64,000 nt of DNA from Mesorhizobium sp. M9A.F.Ca.ET.002.03.1.2 (GTDB lineage Bacteria > Pseudomonadota > Alphaproteobacteria > Rhizobiales > Rhizobiaceae), in NCBI RefSeq assembly GCF_003952365.1, contig NZ_CP034443.1:5821001-5885000 (forward strand), given 5' to 3'. The notes under the pieces are model-generated. The model was given only the letters and a program-made list of their open reading frames with translations. It was not told the DNA's origin and ran no database searches. Below, in pieces: positions 24,779-33,547 of the stretch (the stretch's first letter is position 1; every line of letters starts with the position of its first letter). A program made the position numbers and the translations under genes.

Positions 24779-25489
24779 TCAGGAGACGACCACGATCTGC
24801 CAGACGGCAACACCGGCAAGCGCCAGCCCGGCGGCGCCTTCGAGGGTTCGGGAAATGGTTTCGAGCGGCTTGCCGGCGAAGAAATCAACCAGACGTTCCC
24901 GAAACAGGATCGACAACACCGCGACGCAGGACAGCGTCAGCGCCACGCCGACCATCATGGTGATCGCGAACAGAATGCCGGCGCCGGGAATGCCTCTGGA
25001 CATCGCGAAGGTCATCGCGAACAGCGTCAGCGGGCACGGGATCAGACCTGCCATCACGCCGACTGCCTCGCCCTCATGCTTGTGGTGACGGCCGTGGCTC
25101 AAAGCACGCCAGAGCATCCAGACACCGATCAGGCCGAGCAGCCCACGGCTGATATCCTCCAAAAGCGGAGCGCGGCCGACGCTGCCTAACGCTATGGAGA
25201 CCAGCGGCAGCGAGAGAACCGCAATCAGAACGGCAATCATCACATGCGTGAAGGACAGCGTGATCGATACGAGAAGGCCGCGCGGAACCCTTGCATCCGA
25301 ACCCGCAAGATATGTCGCCAGCACAGCCTTGCTGTGGCCGGGCGTCAGCGCATGCGCAGCGCCGAAGACAACGCCCATCGGCAGGAAGGCCATGAACGCC
25401 AGCCAGTCGCCCCCCATTGAGAGCAGTTTGATCTGCTCGCCGAGCGTCAGGTAGATCGTGCGCTGGAATTCGACAAGAATTTGGAACAT
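24779..25489 (-). CDS. Nickel/cobalt efflux permease, NicO/RcnA family
   Basis: This 236-aa membrane protein has about six transmembrane segments and the family motif AHALTPGHSKAVLATYLAG near residue 45, whose His and Asp-like positions handle metal. A His-rich loop (SHGRHHKHEGEA) lies in the middle and GLIPCPLTLFAM is the second signature. It should export Ni or Co across the inner membrane. It follows dmeF by 39 bp on the same strand, so it is probably the third gene of the dmeR operon, which gives the operon two efflux pumps of different families. Confidence 0.88.
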   Translation of the reverse strand: MFQILVEFQRTIYLTLGEQIKLLSMGGDWLAFMAFLPMGVVFGAAHALTPGHSKAVLATYLAGSDARVPRGLLVSITLSFTHVMIAVLIAVLSLPLVSIALGSVGRAPLLEDISRGLLGLIGVWMLWRALSHGRHHKHEGEAVGVMAGLIPCPLTLFAMTFAMSRGIPGAGILFAITMMVGVALTLSCVAVLSILFRERLVDFFAGKPLETISRTLEGAAGLALAGVAVWQIVVVS

Positions 25490-25528
25490 CAGCCGACGGT
25501 AACAGAAATGAGCCGCTCTGGGCGACCG

Positions 25529-26569
25529 TTAGTGGCTGTCGTGTTCGCCGTGAGCATGTTCATTGTGAGCATGTTCATGGCGACGATCCGCATCCGCGCT
25601 CGCAAACCTGATATTGGCCGCCGCAAGCGCCGGCATGTGCTCGAACAGCTCGTCTTCCAGCGCCGTGGTGATCTTCTTCGCTTCGGAGATCGGCAGGCTT
25701 TCTTCGACGGCGATGGCAATATCGGCGTGCAGCTTGTGACCGATCCACCGCGCCTTGGCGTCGACGAGGCGCACGCCCGGCACATGCGCGGCGGCATGGC
25801 GGATTTCGCCGATGACGCCAGGCTCGATACCGTCGAGCATGCGGGTCAGCACCGAACGCGCCGACTGCCAGACGATGCCGAAGATCGCCAGCGTGATGAG
25901 CAGGCCGACAACCGGGTCGGCCAGCGCAAAACCGAGCCAGACGCCGAGCGCCCCGATGACCACGGCCAGGCTGGTCAGGCCGTCGGTGCGGGCGTGGTAG
26001 CCGTCGGCAATGAGTGCGGCGCTGTTGATTTCCCGGCCGACGCGGATGCGGAACACGGCGACGGCCTCATTGCCGAGAAAGCCGACAATGCCTGCCGCCG
26101 TCAACCAGCCAAGATGCGTCACCACGCGTGGATTTATCAGACGCTCGATGGCCTGATAACCGGCGACGATGGCGCTGAACAGGATGATCACGACGATGAT
26201 GATCCCGGCAAGGTCCTCGACCCGGCCAAGGCCGTAGGTGAATGTCGGCGACGGCTTGCGGCGGGCCAGCATGAACGCGATCCACAGCGGAATGGCGGTG
26301 GTGGCGTCACCGATGTTGTGAATCGTGTCGGCCAGCAGCGCCACGCTGCCCGACAGCACCACGACGACCATCTGCATCGCCGCCGTGATGGCCAGGATGA
26401 CGAACGACCATTTTATCGCCCAGATGCCCCGGTCGGTCGTCGCTATGGTCGCATCGATGACCCCGTGGGTATGGCCATGCCCCCCGTTGCCGTGGTCGTG
26501 ACCGTGTACGGCATGATCGCGCGCCCCGAACCCGAGCCAGTCGAGAATGCGCGCGCCGAGAGCGCTCAC
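25529..26569 (-). CDS. dmeF: Cation diffusion facilitator, Ni/Co efflux (DmeF type)
   Basis: This 346-aa CDF transporter exports divalent metals in exchange for protons. The metal sites are visible in TM2 (LLADTIHNIGDA) and TM5 (ALIADGYHARTDGLTSL). Histidine-rich stretches occur at both ends (HDHGNGGHGHTHG and HEHAHNEHAHGEHDSH), as in DmeF proteins. The gene starts with GTG at 26569, whose GTGA overlaps the stop of the regulator gene, so the two are translationally coupled. It is followed by a NicO-type pump. The paired regulator points to Ni/Co and against Zn. A broken copy of its 3' end is at 22869-23155. Confidence 0.92.
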   Translation of the reverse strand: MSALGARILDWLGFGARDHAVHGHDHGNGGHGHTHGVIDATIATTDRGIWAIKWSFVILAITAAMQMVVVVLSGSVALLADTIHNIGDATTAIPLWIAFMLARRKPSPTFTYGLGRVEDLAGIIIVVIILFSAIVAGYQAIERLINPRVVTHLGWLTAAGIVGFLGNEAVAVFRIRVGREINSAALIADGYHARTDGLTSLAVVIGALGVWLGFALADPVVGLLITLAIFGIVWQSARSVLTRMLDGIEPGVIGEIRHAAAHVPGVRLVDAKARWIGHKLHADIAIAVEESLPISEAKKITTALEDELFEHMPALAAANIRFASADADRRHEHAHNEHAHGEHDSH

Positions 26570-26829
26570 AGGTATTTCGCCAGCTGCTTGAGTTCCGCCA
26601 GCGAGTTGCCGCCCGTTTCCGCGGTGTCCGTCAGGCAGTGCTCGATATGATCGTGGATCAGTTCGCGCTTCGCGCTGCTGATGGCGCTTTCCACGGCATG
26701 GAGTTGCTGCGCCAGATCAACGCAGGGACGATGCGCCTCGAACATGGACAGCACCGCCGCAAGGTGACCCTGCGCGCGCTTCAGACGCTTCACGATAGCG
26801 GGATGCGAATGGTGGATGCCTTCGGACAT
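26566..26829 (-). CDS. dmeR: Metal-responsive repressor, RcnR/CsoR family (DmeR)
   Basis: This 87-aa all-helical repressor has the FrmR/CsoR/RcnR fold (AIVKRLKRAQGHLAAVLSMF). Likely metal ligands are C36, H61 and H64/C65, matching the Cys-His-His pattern of Ni/Co sensors. Metal binding should release DNA and turn on dmeF and nicO. ATG 26829 has AAGAAG upstream; a start at 26880 would add residues spanning the operator and is rejected. The gene is first in the dmeR-dmeF-nicO operon and overlaps dmeF by 4 bp. Confidence 0.92.
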   Translation of the reverse strand: MSEGIHHSHPAIVKRLKRAQGHLAAVLSMFEAHRPCVDLAQQLHAVESAISSAKRELIHDHIEHCLTDTAETGGNSLAELKQLAKYL

Positions 26830-26838
26830 GCTTCTTTC

Positions 26839-26859
26839 GTATCCTCCCCCCGGGGATAC
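26839..26859 (-). promoter_or_regulatory. DmeR/RcnR-type operator upstream of dmeR
   Basis: GTATCC-TCCCCCCGG-GGATAC is an inverted repeat of 6-bp arms around a C/G tract. It lies ten bases before the start of dmeR, overlapping the expected promoter/leader. RcnR and DmeR proteins recognise G-tracts flanked by AT-containing inverted repeats, so autoregulation by DmeR is likely. The match is by eye. Confidence 0.75.
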
Positions 26860-27130
26860 AGTCAATGCTTTTGGACTCACTCTGCTGCTGCTGCGTGTCC
26901 CACAGCGCCGAGAAAACCGTCAGCCCGCCCTGCGATCCGCTACCCTCCTACGGATAGCTTGCCGGCCGCCGGCCGCGTCGTATTATTTCGTGACCGTGTT
27001 GCGCTGGAACCTTCCTTCGCATCACGCGTTCGGGGCGCTGTATTCGCAATGCCTCATATTTAGGCAACATGGGCGGCGAGCGAATACCGGTGAGGAGCAA
27101 TAAGCATGGGTTGGGGAGGAGCATGTTATC

Positions 27131-27352
27131 ATGTCGAACCGTGAAATTGGAACGTCCCATACGCTCAGCCTGCGCGTCGCTGATCTCAAGGCAAAGATGC
27201 GAAGCACAGGGATTACCGAGCACGAGATGAAAACTTTTCAGAAGGTTGCTGCCATCATGGGAGGAAGTGAAGGCTCTCTACGGCTGTATGCCGACGACCT
27301 GATTGCAGCGTCTTTCGTTGTCGAGGCGCTGGACGACCACGCACCGAATTGA
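27131..27352 (+). CDS. Small protein of unknown function
   Basis: This 73-aa protein begins MSNREIGTSHTLSLRVADLK and has an acidic C-terminus (EALDDHAPN). TGGGGAGGAG lies eleven bases upstream of the ATG, which supports it as a real gene. It is predicted to be mostly helical (KMKTFQKVAAIMGGSEGSLR region) with no signal peptide or metal motif. No family is recognised. It stands alone between the metal-efflux operon and repeat-rich sequence. Confidence 0.65.
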   Translation: MSNREIGTSHTLSLRVADLKAKMRSTGITEHEMKTFQKVAAIMGGSEGSLRLYADDLIAASFVVEALDDHAPN

Positions 27353-27479
27353 CGGTCGTAAACCTACTGGCGATCAGCCAGGCACCACGTCGAGGGCCAG
27401 GGAAATGGCGCCCAAGACGGGCGACCACTTCCCTGACGCTGCAAGTGCGCCTGACGCTCGGCCACCTTCCGCAATATTA

Positions 27480-27634
27480 ATGCATGTCGCCCAAAAGTGA
27501 CCTCGGTTTTGGGACAACGGCACGCATAAAAACAAAGATCTAAAGCGCGTCGCATGAATCCGTTTCGACGCGACGCGCTTTAGGCAATCGAGGTGCTCTC
27601 CGACGCCCCCTGTCCGGGAGGACAGAGGGGGCGC
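27480..27634. repeat. Cluster of palindromic intergenic repeats (gene-free 27353-27749)
   Basis: The 397-bp gap holds three repeats and no gene. 27480-27527 is a second copy of the element at 3132. 27541-27552 and 27571-27582 form a 12-bp perfect inverted repeat (TAAAGCGCGTCG and CGACGCGCTTTA) around an 18-base loop. 27604-27634 is a GC-rich hairpin (CCCCCTGTCC against GGACAGAGGGGG) of the kind seen at 39372-39527. Confidence 0.7.
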
Positions 27635-27749
27635 TGACCCGCAATGCCGGCATTAAATTCTCTTTTGTCTCAATACGATGCAAGCCAGAAGTGAATCTGT
27701 TTGAGAGGCGCGCCGTCTCAAGTCACAATGGCGGCACAGCGGCAAGCCC

Positions 27750-28991
27750 TCATTTTCCCCAGCCGGGAAAACGCCCCGGGCGCAGCCATTGCTGCGCCGG
27801 GTTGCCGTCGCCCGAAAGCACGGCCTCCACCAGCCAACGCGCCGTGGCCGGTGCTGCATGCATGCCGATCGAGCCCATGCCGCCATGCACGAACAGCCCC
27901 TCGACGGCGGTCCTGCCGGCGACCGGAAGACCATCGGAGAGCATCGGCCGGTTGCCGGGATAGACGTTGCTAACCCGCGGCGAGCCGAGGCCAGGCAGCA
28001 TGCGCAGCGTGCGGCTAGCGATCCGGCTCGCCATATCCGTGTTGCGGACGAGATCGCGGAAGGCCGGCTGGACCGATGCGCCGAGCCGCGCATCGCCGCC
28101 GCGCATCGGATTGAGACAGATGGCCTCGACGGCCGGCTGGTCGTCCCGCTGGTCGGCGACGTCGGCAAGGCCGGCGAGGCTCATCCGTTTTCCCAGCTCT
28201 TCCTGGTCCGGCCATGTCAGTTCCTCGACGATCCATGGCAGGTCGAAGTCGAGCTTGCCGAGCTGGATCAGCCAGCCGCGGCCGGCGGTGAACGGCAGGC
28301 CGGGAAGCGGCCCGTCGCCGACGGTCCGCCGCAGCAGGTCCGACATCCATAGCCCGTTGGCGATGAAGACGAGATCGGCTGATATGATCCCCTGATCGGT
28401 CAGCACGCCCTGGACCTTGCCGCCCTTCGAGAAAATTTGGGCGACGCGAAGCCCTGTCTTGATCACGGCACCCGCCTCGCGGGCGGCGTGGGCGAAGGCA
28501 TGCGTCGCCCCCATCGGCTCCAGCGTCCAGGCGCGGCCGACGTGATAGCCGCCCGCCACCTTGAAGCCGATGCGCGGATGATCCCGCGCGAGCTCCGCGC
28601 CGGTGATCCTTTCCATGGCGATGCCGGCGGCGCGGTAGCGATCGGCGACAGTGCCGGCCGCCTCGAAGCTGGCCTCGTCCTCCGAGATGAGGAGGTGGCC
28701 GATCTTGCCGAACTCGAACGGCACCGGTCCTTGCGAAAGCGCCTCATAGATTGCCGCGCAGCCATCGAGCATCTCGACCACTTGCGTCTGCGGGCCGCTG
28801 AGCAAGGTGCCAGTGTTGCGTCCTGAAGATTCGGCGGCGATCATCGCCTGTTCGAGAACGAGCGTTGTGACGCCCCTCGACGCCAGCTCGTAAGCCAGCG
28901 TGCAGCCGGCGATGCCGGCGCCGATGACGACTGCGTCGACCGGTCTGTTGTTGGAGCCCGATTGTTCTGCACGGCCCGATGCGAGTGACAT
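27750..28991 (-). CDS. FAD-dependent amine/amino acid oxidoreductase (DAO family)
   Basis: This 413-aa protein has the FAD-binding dinucleotide fold at the N-terminus (VDAVVIGAGIAGCTLAYELA, GxGxxG) and the DAO family C-terminal FAD segment (GLFVHGGMGSIGMHAAPAT). The region EPMGATHAFAHAAREAGAVI is typical of glycine oxidase and D-amino acid dehydrogenase relatives. It probably oxidises an amine, amino acid or opine; the substrate is unknown. ATG 28991 has GAGGGA upstream. It faces the GntR regulator at 29123 across a 131-bp spacer with a GntR-type palindrome, so it is probably repressed by that regulator until its substrate appears. Confidence 0.88.
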   Translation of the reverse strand: MSLASGRAEQSGSNNRPVDAVVIGAGIAGCTLAYELASRGVTTLVLEQAMIAAESSGRNTGTLLSGPQTQVVEMLDGCAAIYEALSQGPVPFEFGKIGHLLISEDEASFEAAGTVADRYRAAGIAMERITGAELARDHPRIGFKVAGGYHVGRAWTLEPMGATHAFAHAAREAGAVIKTGLRVAQIFSKGGKVQGVLTDQGIISADLVFIANGLWMSDLLRRTVGDGPLPGLPFTAGRGWLIQLGKLDFDLPWIVEELTWPDQEELGKRMSLAGLADVADQRDDQPAVEAICLNPMRGGDARLGASVQPAFRDLVRNTDMASRIASRTLRMLPGLGSPRVSNVYPGNRPMLSDGLPVAGRTAVEGLFVHGGMGSIGMHAAPATARWLVEAVLSGDGNPAQQWLRPGRFPGWGK

Positions 28992-29023
28992 GAATTCCCT
29001 CTGCGGATACCCGCTTTCGGATA

Positions 29024-29035
29024 CTCGTATACGAG
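29024..29035. promoter_or_regulatory. GntR/FCD-type operator
   Basis: CTCGTATACGAG is a perfect 12-bp palindrome. Its core TCGTATACGA fits the yGT-N2-3-ACr pattern bound by FCD-subfamily GntR regulators. It lies between the divergent oxidoreductase and gntR genes, 33 bp before the oxidoreductase start, where it could cover a promoter. Confidence 0.7.
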
Positions 29036-29122
29036 AATACAGATATCCACGCAAGCGGCTTTCTGTTAGGCAAGGTTCAAGTGATAGGGAGAATCGATTT
29101 GCGTGGACTTGGCGAAGGCTTG

Positions 29123-29767
29123 ATGCAAAAACCGCAGACCGTGGCGGAACAGGTGGCGAATGTGCTGCGCGAATCGATCGCCGACGGCAGCCTGGCGGCG
29201 GGCACGCCGCTGCGTCAGGACGACCTTGCCGAGCGCTTCGGCTTCAGCCGCATGCCGGTCCGCGACGCCCTTCGCCAGCTCGAAGCCGAGGGCATCGTTT
29301 CGATCCATCCAACCAAGGGCGCGCATGTCGCCAGGATGGACGCCGCCGAGATCCGGGAGATTTTTGCGGTCCGCGCATTGCTCGAAAGCGAAGCGCTGCG
29401 GCTCTCGGTCCCGAATCTCGCCAAGGAGAAGCTCGACGAGGCCGGCCACGTGCTCAAGCAGATCGACGCCGAACCGAATGTCGGCCGCTGGGGAACGCTG
29501 AACCGCGCCTTTCACCTGGCCCTTTACAGCGCCTGCGGCAACGCCCGATTGCTCGGCCTGATCGAAGCCCATCACAACGCGGCCGACCGCTACGTTCGCG
29601 TTCTTCTGTCCAACCTCAACTATCGCGGCCGCTCGCAGGAGGAGCACTGGGATCTATTGAATACATGCCGCCACCGCGATACCGAGGCGGCCGTTCGCCT
29701 GCTGAGAAGGCACCTCGGCGAAGGCATGGAAACGCTCGCCCAGGCCGGGCTGGCGGGGAAGTCCTGA
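29123..29767 (+). CDS. GntR-family regulator, FCD subfamily
   Basis: This 214-aa regulator has an N-terminal winged helix (residues about 8-70, LRQDDLAERFGFSRMPVRDA) and a C-terminal FCD ligand-binding domain (NRAFHLALYSACGNARLLGL, HHNAADRYVRV) whose His/Asp residues usually bind a metal and a carboxylate ligand. ATG 29123 was chosen over a GTG at 29081 that would add 14 residues. It is divergent from the FAD oxidoreductase and very likely regulates it and itself through the palindrome at 29024. Confidence 0.88.
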   Translation: MQKPQTVAEQVANVLRESIADGSLAAGTPLRQDDLAERFGFSRMPVRDALRQLEAEGIVSIHPTKGAHVARMDAAEIREIFAVRALLESEALRLSVPNLAKEKLDEAGHVLKQIDAEPNVGRWGTLNRAFHLALYSACGNARLLGLIEAHHNAADRYVRVLLSNLNYRGRSQEEHWDLLNTCRHRDTEAAVRLLRRHLGEGMETLAQAGLAGKS

Positions 29768-29791
29768 CCTTTGCCGGAACGATCGCGCAAA

Positions 29792-30565
29792 ATGGTGACG
29801 CCACGGCCGAGCGCCGGCCGGCAACGCCCATCCTTCAACACCGCGATCAGTCCGCCGGGTGTCAGCCTTTGCCGTGCGCTGTCGAAGCTCGGCCTGTGCT
29901 CGCGCAAACAGGCGGAGGTCTTGGTCGCCGAAGGGCGCGTCCGGGTCGCCGGCAAGGTCGTGCGCAACGGCTCGATGCGCGTCGATCCCGGCCGCGACCG
30001 CATCGAGGTCGACGGCAGCCGCGTCGTCGCCGAGCGCAAGGTCTATCTGATGATCAACAAGCCGCGCGGACTGGTCACCACCCGCGATGATCCGCAGGAC
30101 CGCGGCACCGTCTATGACTGCCTGGCCGGGCTCGACCTGCCCTTCGTGTCGCCGGTCGGCCGCCTCGACAAGGCCAGCGAGGGCCTGCTCCTGATGACCA
30201 ACGACACGCGCTTCGCACAGCGCCTGCTCGACCCCGCCTCGCACGTCGCCAAGATCTATCACGTGCAGATCGGCGCCCTGCCCGACGAGGCCCTGCTGGC
30301 GCGGTTGCGCGCCGGCGTGACGGCCGATGGCGAGCTTTTGACGGCGCGGTCGATCGAAATCCTGCGCAGCGGCACCAGCACCACATGGCTGGAAATCACC
30401 CTCGACGAGGGCCGCAACCGCCATATCCGCCGCCTGCTCGGCGCGCATGACGTGGAAGTGCTTCGCCTCGTGCGGGTGGCGATCGGCCCCTTGCGGCTCG
30501 GCGACCTTGCCAAGGGCAAGGCACGCCACCTCTCGGCCGACGAGCTGGTGCAGTTTGCGGCCTGA
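29792..30565 (+). CDS. RsuA/RluB/RluF-family rRNA pseudouridine synthase
   Basis: This 257-aa enzyme converts a specific uridine of rRNA to pseudouridine. It has an S4 RNA-binding domain (residues about 27-75, CRALSKLGLCSRKQAEVLVA) and the catalytic GRLDKASEGLLL with its nucleophilic Asp, followed by the KIYHVQI and GRNRHIRRLL segments. ATG 29792 was chosen; a TTG seven codons upstream is possible. The start is 24 bp after the gntR stop, so it may be co-transcribed, but there is no functional link. Confidence 0.92.
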   Translation: MVTPRPSAGRQRPSFNTAISPPGVSLCRALSKLGLCSRKQAEVLVAEGRVRVAGKVVRNGSMRVDPGRDRIEVDGSRVVAERKVYLMINKPRGLVTTRDDPQDRGTVYDCLAGLDLPFVSPVGRLDKASEGLLLMTNDTRFAQRLLDPASHVAKIYHVQIGALPDEALLARLRAGVTADGELLTARSIEILRSGTSTTWLEITLDEGRNRHIRRLLGAHDVEVLRLVRVAIGPLRLGDLAKGKARHLSADELVQFAA

Positions 30566-30582
30566 GTGAAAACGCATCGCTC

Positions 30583-30614
30583 TCCCTTCTCCCAAGAAGG
30601 AAGGGGAGAAGGGA
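30583..30614. terminator. Stem-loop between convergent genes
   Basis: TCCCTTCTCCC and GGGAGAAGGGA form an 11-bp stem with a 10-base loop, between the convergent pseudouridine synthase and Na/phosphate symporter genes. There is no T-tract. It may stop transcription from both sides or be another dispersed repeat. Confidence 0.5.
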
Positions 30615-30645
30615 AGGAGCGGCGCCGACTCGGCAACTCGGGCCG

Positions 30646-32376
30646 TTACTCGGCCGGGACCGGGCTGAGACCGGGATCGCCCATCGACTGCGGTTTGGTC
30701 TCCTTGCGGGCCGAGGCACGGGCGAGCACGCTTTGCCGGTTGACCGATTTGCGCTCGGCATCGATGCGTTGGATCAGGATTTCCGCGCGCTCGATGGACC
30801 CGAGCAGGGCCAGGATCGTGCCGCGTTCGGCGGCGCCCGCATTCGGTCCGAGCGCCAGCGTGCGGGCGCGCAGTTCCTCGACCTCCGGGAGATTGACATG
30901 GCCGGCCGGCATCTGCGGGTCGGAGATGCCGTAAGTCGGCAAGATCTCCCGCAGCGAGACATCGAGCTTGCTCAACGCGACGTCGACGATGGCCTGCGCC
31001 GGACTGCTGAACTTCTCGCGCCGCACGCGGCGCGCCACTTGATGCATCGATTCCGTCAGCGCAGCCGTGAAATCCGCCTCCTCGATCAGGCTGGCGATCA
31101 GATCGAGCTGGTCGTAGGGCAGATCCTCCTTCATCAGATCAGCGGTGTAGGCACGGATATCGCGGCTGAGGATGTCGGTTGCGAGATAGTGCTCGCCCGG
31201 ATCCGACGGCGCCTTCTTGGACGAGCGTGCGATGTCGAGGAACATGGCGCCGGCCTGGAGGTGGCGGGCCGTCTCCTGCTGAACGGCGGGAACGGCCCTG
31301 GCAAAATCGCCGGCCAGCTTGCGGTCGAGGAATCTCGGCGTCGAGAAATCCTCCGCGTCCTCGTCATCCGTATGCCCGACACGCGACAGAACCCGCTCGA
31401 ACACACCGATGAACGGGAATAGCAACAATGTGTTGAAGATGTTGAAGAAGGTCGAATAGACGCCGACCGCGACCGGCACCAGGGGAAAGGTCTCCTTGCC
31501 GTCGACGATCACCGGAACGGCGGGGTCGCCGCCGAAGAACTGCATGACCCACGCCAGGATCTCGATGGAGACGAAGAACAGCGGGATGGTGATGCACACG
31601 CCGATGATGTTGAACGAGATGTGCGCGTAAGCGGTCCGCTTGGCATTCTTCGAAAGATTGAGCGAAGCCATCCACGAGGTGATCGTGGTGCCGAGATCGG
31701 CGCCGAGCGAGAAGGCGACCGCCGTTGTCCAGTCGAGAATGCCGGCGGCGCCAAGTCCCATGACAATGCCGATCGTCGCCGAGGACGAATGGATCATGGC
31801 GGTCACACCGGCGGCGATGAACACGCATTTGAGAAGGTTTAGGTAGGAATCGGCCGTCAGCGTTTGCAGCAGGGCCATGACTTCGGGCAGATTGCGAAGC
31901 GGGCGCAGGCCGCCGGTCATCAGGTTCAGGCCATAGAAAATCAGCGCGAAGCCCATGCAGGTGAGCGCTATGTTCTTGACCTTTTCGCTTTTGGCGAAGC
32001 AGTAGACCAGCGAGAACACGCCGGCCAGGATCAATCCGAGCGGACCGAGCGGCAGAGCGATCAGGCCGTTGCCGAGCGTGGTGCCGATATTGGCGCCCAT
32101 GATCACGCTGATCGCCGGTCGCAAGGCGATCACGCCGGCATTGACCAGGCCGACGACCATGACGCTCATCGCCGTCGACGACTGGATGACGCCGGTGATC
32201 AGCGTTCCCGCCAGCACGCCCTTGATCGGCGTTCCCGCGGCCTTGGCGAGAAAGGCGCGCATCCGGTTGACCGAAAGCGCCTGGATGCCGTTTGCCATGA
32301 AATCCAGGCCGAGCATGAAGATGCCCAACCCGCCGATCACCGGCACGAGGATGTCCTTGAAGATATCTATGTCCAT
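30646..32376 (-). CDS. Na+/phosphate cotransporter family protein with PhoU-like tail
   Basis: This 576-aa protein has an N-terminal membrane domain with the two NPT repeats (GVIQSSTAMSVMVVGLVNAG with QSSTA, and MIHSSSATIGIVMGLGAAG) and further helices to about residue 340. A soluble C-terminal part resembles PhoU-like helices (ARAVPAVQQETARHLQAGAM). It should take up phosphate with sodium, or export phosphate. ATG 32376 (MDIDIFK) was chosen as the family start. It follows pstS by 76 bp on the same strand, so phosphate handling is the shared theme. Confidence 0.88.
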   Translation of the reverse strand: MDIDIFKDILVPVIGGLGIFMLGLDFMANGIQALSVNRMRAFLAKAAGTPIKGVLAGTLITGVIQSSTAMSVMVVGLVNAGVIALRPAISVIMGANIGTTLGNGLIALPLGPLGLILAGVFSLVYCFAKSEKVKNIALTCMGFALIFYGLNLMTGGLRPLRNLPEVMALLQTLTADSYLNLLKCVFIAAGVTAMIHSSSATIGIVMGLGAAGILDWTTAVAFSLGADLGTTITSWMASLNLSKNAKRTAYAHISFNIIGVCITIPLFFVSIEILAWVMQFFGGDPAVPVIVDGKETFPLVPVAVGVYSTFFNIFNTLLLFPFIGVFERVLSRVGHTDDEDAEDFSTPRFLDRKLAGDFARAVPAVQQETARHLQAGAMFLDIARSSKKAPSDPGEHYLATDILSRDIRAYTADLMKEDLPYDQLDLIASLIEEADFTAALTESMHQVARRVRREKFSSPAQAIVDVALSKLDVSLREILPTYGISDPQMPAGHVNLPEVEELRARTLALGPNAGAAERGTILALLGSIERAEILIQRIDAERKSVNRQSVLARASARKETKPQSMGDPGLSPVPAE

Positions 32377-32452
32377 GTCACGCAGTCCCCAACAAGCCGC
32401 CACCGCGGCGCGATATGACGTTCGGTTCAGTTGCTGCGCGAAGCAGCCCGGC

Positions 32453-33547
32453 TCAGTTTCCGACGGACCCCTGCCTTGCCCAGTACTGTTCGATCTGGTC
32501 GACGAGCGCCTTTGGCAGCGGCACATAGCCGAGCGCGGCGGCGTCGCCCGCGCCCTGTGCGAAAGCGAGCCGGAAAAGGTCGTGCACGCGACGATAGCGA
32601 TGTTCCGAGCGTCCCGAGACCTGAACGACCGCGAACACCGCCGTGCTGATCGGATAGGCGGCATCTCCGTCCCGGTCGGTCAGCGAGGCGAAGAAATCGG
32701 TCGTTTGCGCCCAGTCGATGGACGTTGCGGCAGCCTGAACGCCCTCCGGCTCCGGCTTGACGAACTTGCCGGATTTGTTCTGGATCAGGGCGTAGGAAAG
32801 GTTTGCGCGCTGGGCCTGGCCGGATTCGGCATAGGCGATCGCGCCTTTCGTGTCGTGCACGGCTCGAATGAGGTTCAGTGTGCCTTCCGCGTCAGTGCCG
32901 AGCGGCCACGAGATCAGCGTATCGGCGCCGTATTTGGCCTTCCACTCCTCGCTGGCCGCCGACAGATACTGCGTGAAGACAAAGGTCGAGCCGGAGCCAT
33001 CCTTGCGGTGAAGGACGCTGATCCTGAGATCGGGGAGCGTCAGATCCGGATTCACCGCCTTGATCGCGGGATCGGACCATGACTGGATCTTGCCCAGATA
33101 GATGTCGGCGAGAAGCGGCCCCGTCAGGCGAAGACTGCCCGGGCCAATGCCGTCGAGATTGATGACGACGGCGATGGCGCCCATCACGATCGGAAACTGC
33201 TGGCGGCCGGCTTTCCTGAGTTCGTCGGTGTTGATCGGCGCATCCGTCGCGGCAAAGTCCATGTCCGGCTGATCGAGACGCAGGACGCCGGCGAGCGAGC
33301 CGACGATTTCATAGTCAACCTTCCAATCGGGCGAAACATAGTCGCCGCCATCGGCGCGTGCGTTCTCGTAGGCCGCTGCCCATTTGCCGATGATCGGGGC
33401 GGCCAGTGTCGATCCGGCGCCGCGAATGGGCTCGGCCTGCGCAGCGGCCCCGATCACCAGGGCAACAGCAAGCGTGATGGCGCCGCCCGATCCCGTTATC
33501 TTCGCCCATGCACCCCGCAGTGAAGCAAAGCCGGCTGAAAGCATCAT
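32453..33547 (-). CDS. pstS: Phosphate ABC transporter substrate-binding protein (PstS family)
   Basis: This 364-aa protein has a signal peptide (residues 1-38, ITLAVALVIGAAAQA) and the PstS fold. Phosphate-contact segments are RGAGSTLAAPIIGKWA, MDFAATDAPIN, and HRKDGSGSTFVFTQYLS with the typical R-x-D-x-S-G-S/T. The later GAIAYAESGQA is also conserved. ATG 33547 has GGGGG upstream. No pstC, pstA or pstB gene is adjacent; the neighbour on the same strand is a Na/phosphate symporter. It could be a scavenging or sensory partner. I found no convincing Pho box upstream. Confidence 0.9.
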   Translation of the reverse strand: MMLSAGFASLRGAWAKITGSGGAITLAVALVIGAAAQAEPIRGAGSTLAAPIIGKWAAAYENARADGGDYVSPDWKVDYEIVGSLAGVLRLDQPDMDFAATDAPINTDELRKAGRQQFPIVMGAIAVVINLDGIGPGSLRLTGPLLADIYLGKIQSWSDPAIKAVNPDLTLPDLRISVLHRKDGSGSTFVFTQYLSAASEEWKAKYGADTLISWPLGTDAEGTLNLIRAVHDTKGAIAYAESGQAQRANLSYALIQNKSGKFVKPEPEGVQAAATSIDWAQTTDFFASLTDRDGDAAYPISTAVFAVVQVSGRSEHRYRRVHDLFRLAFAQGAGDAAALGYVPLPKALVDQIEQYWARQGSVGN

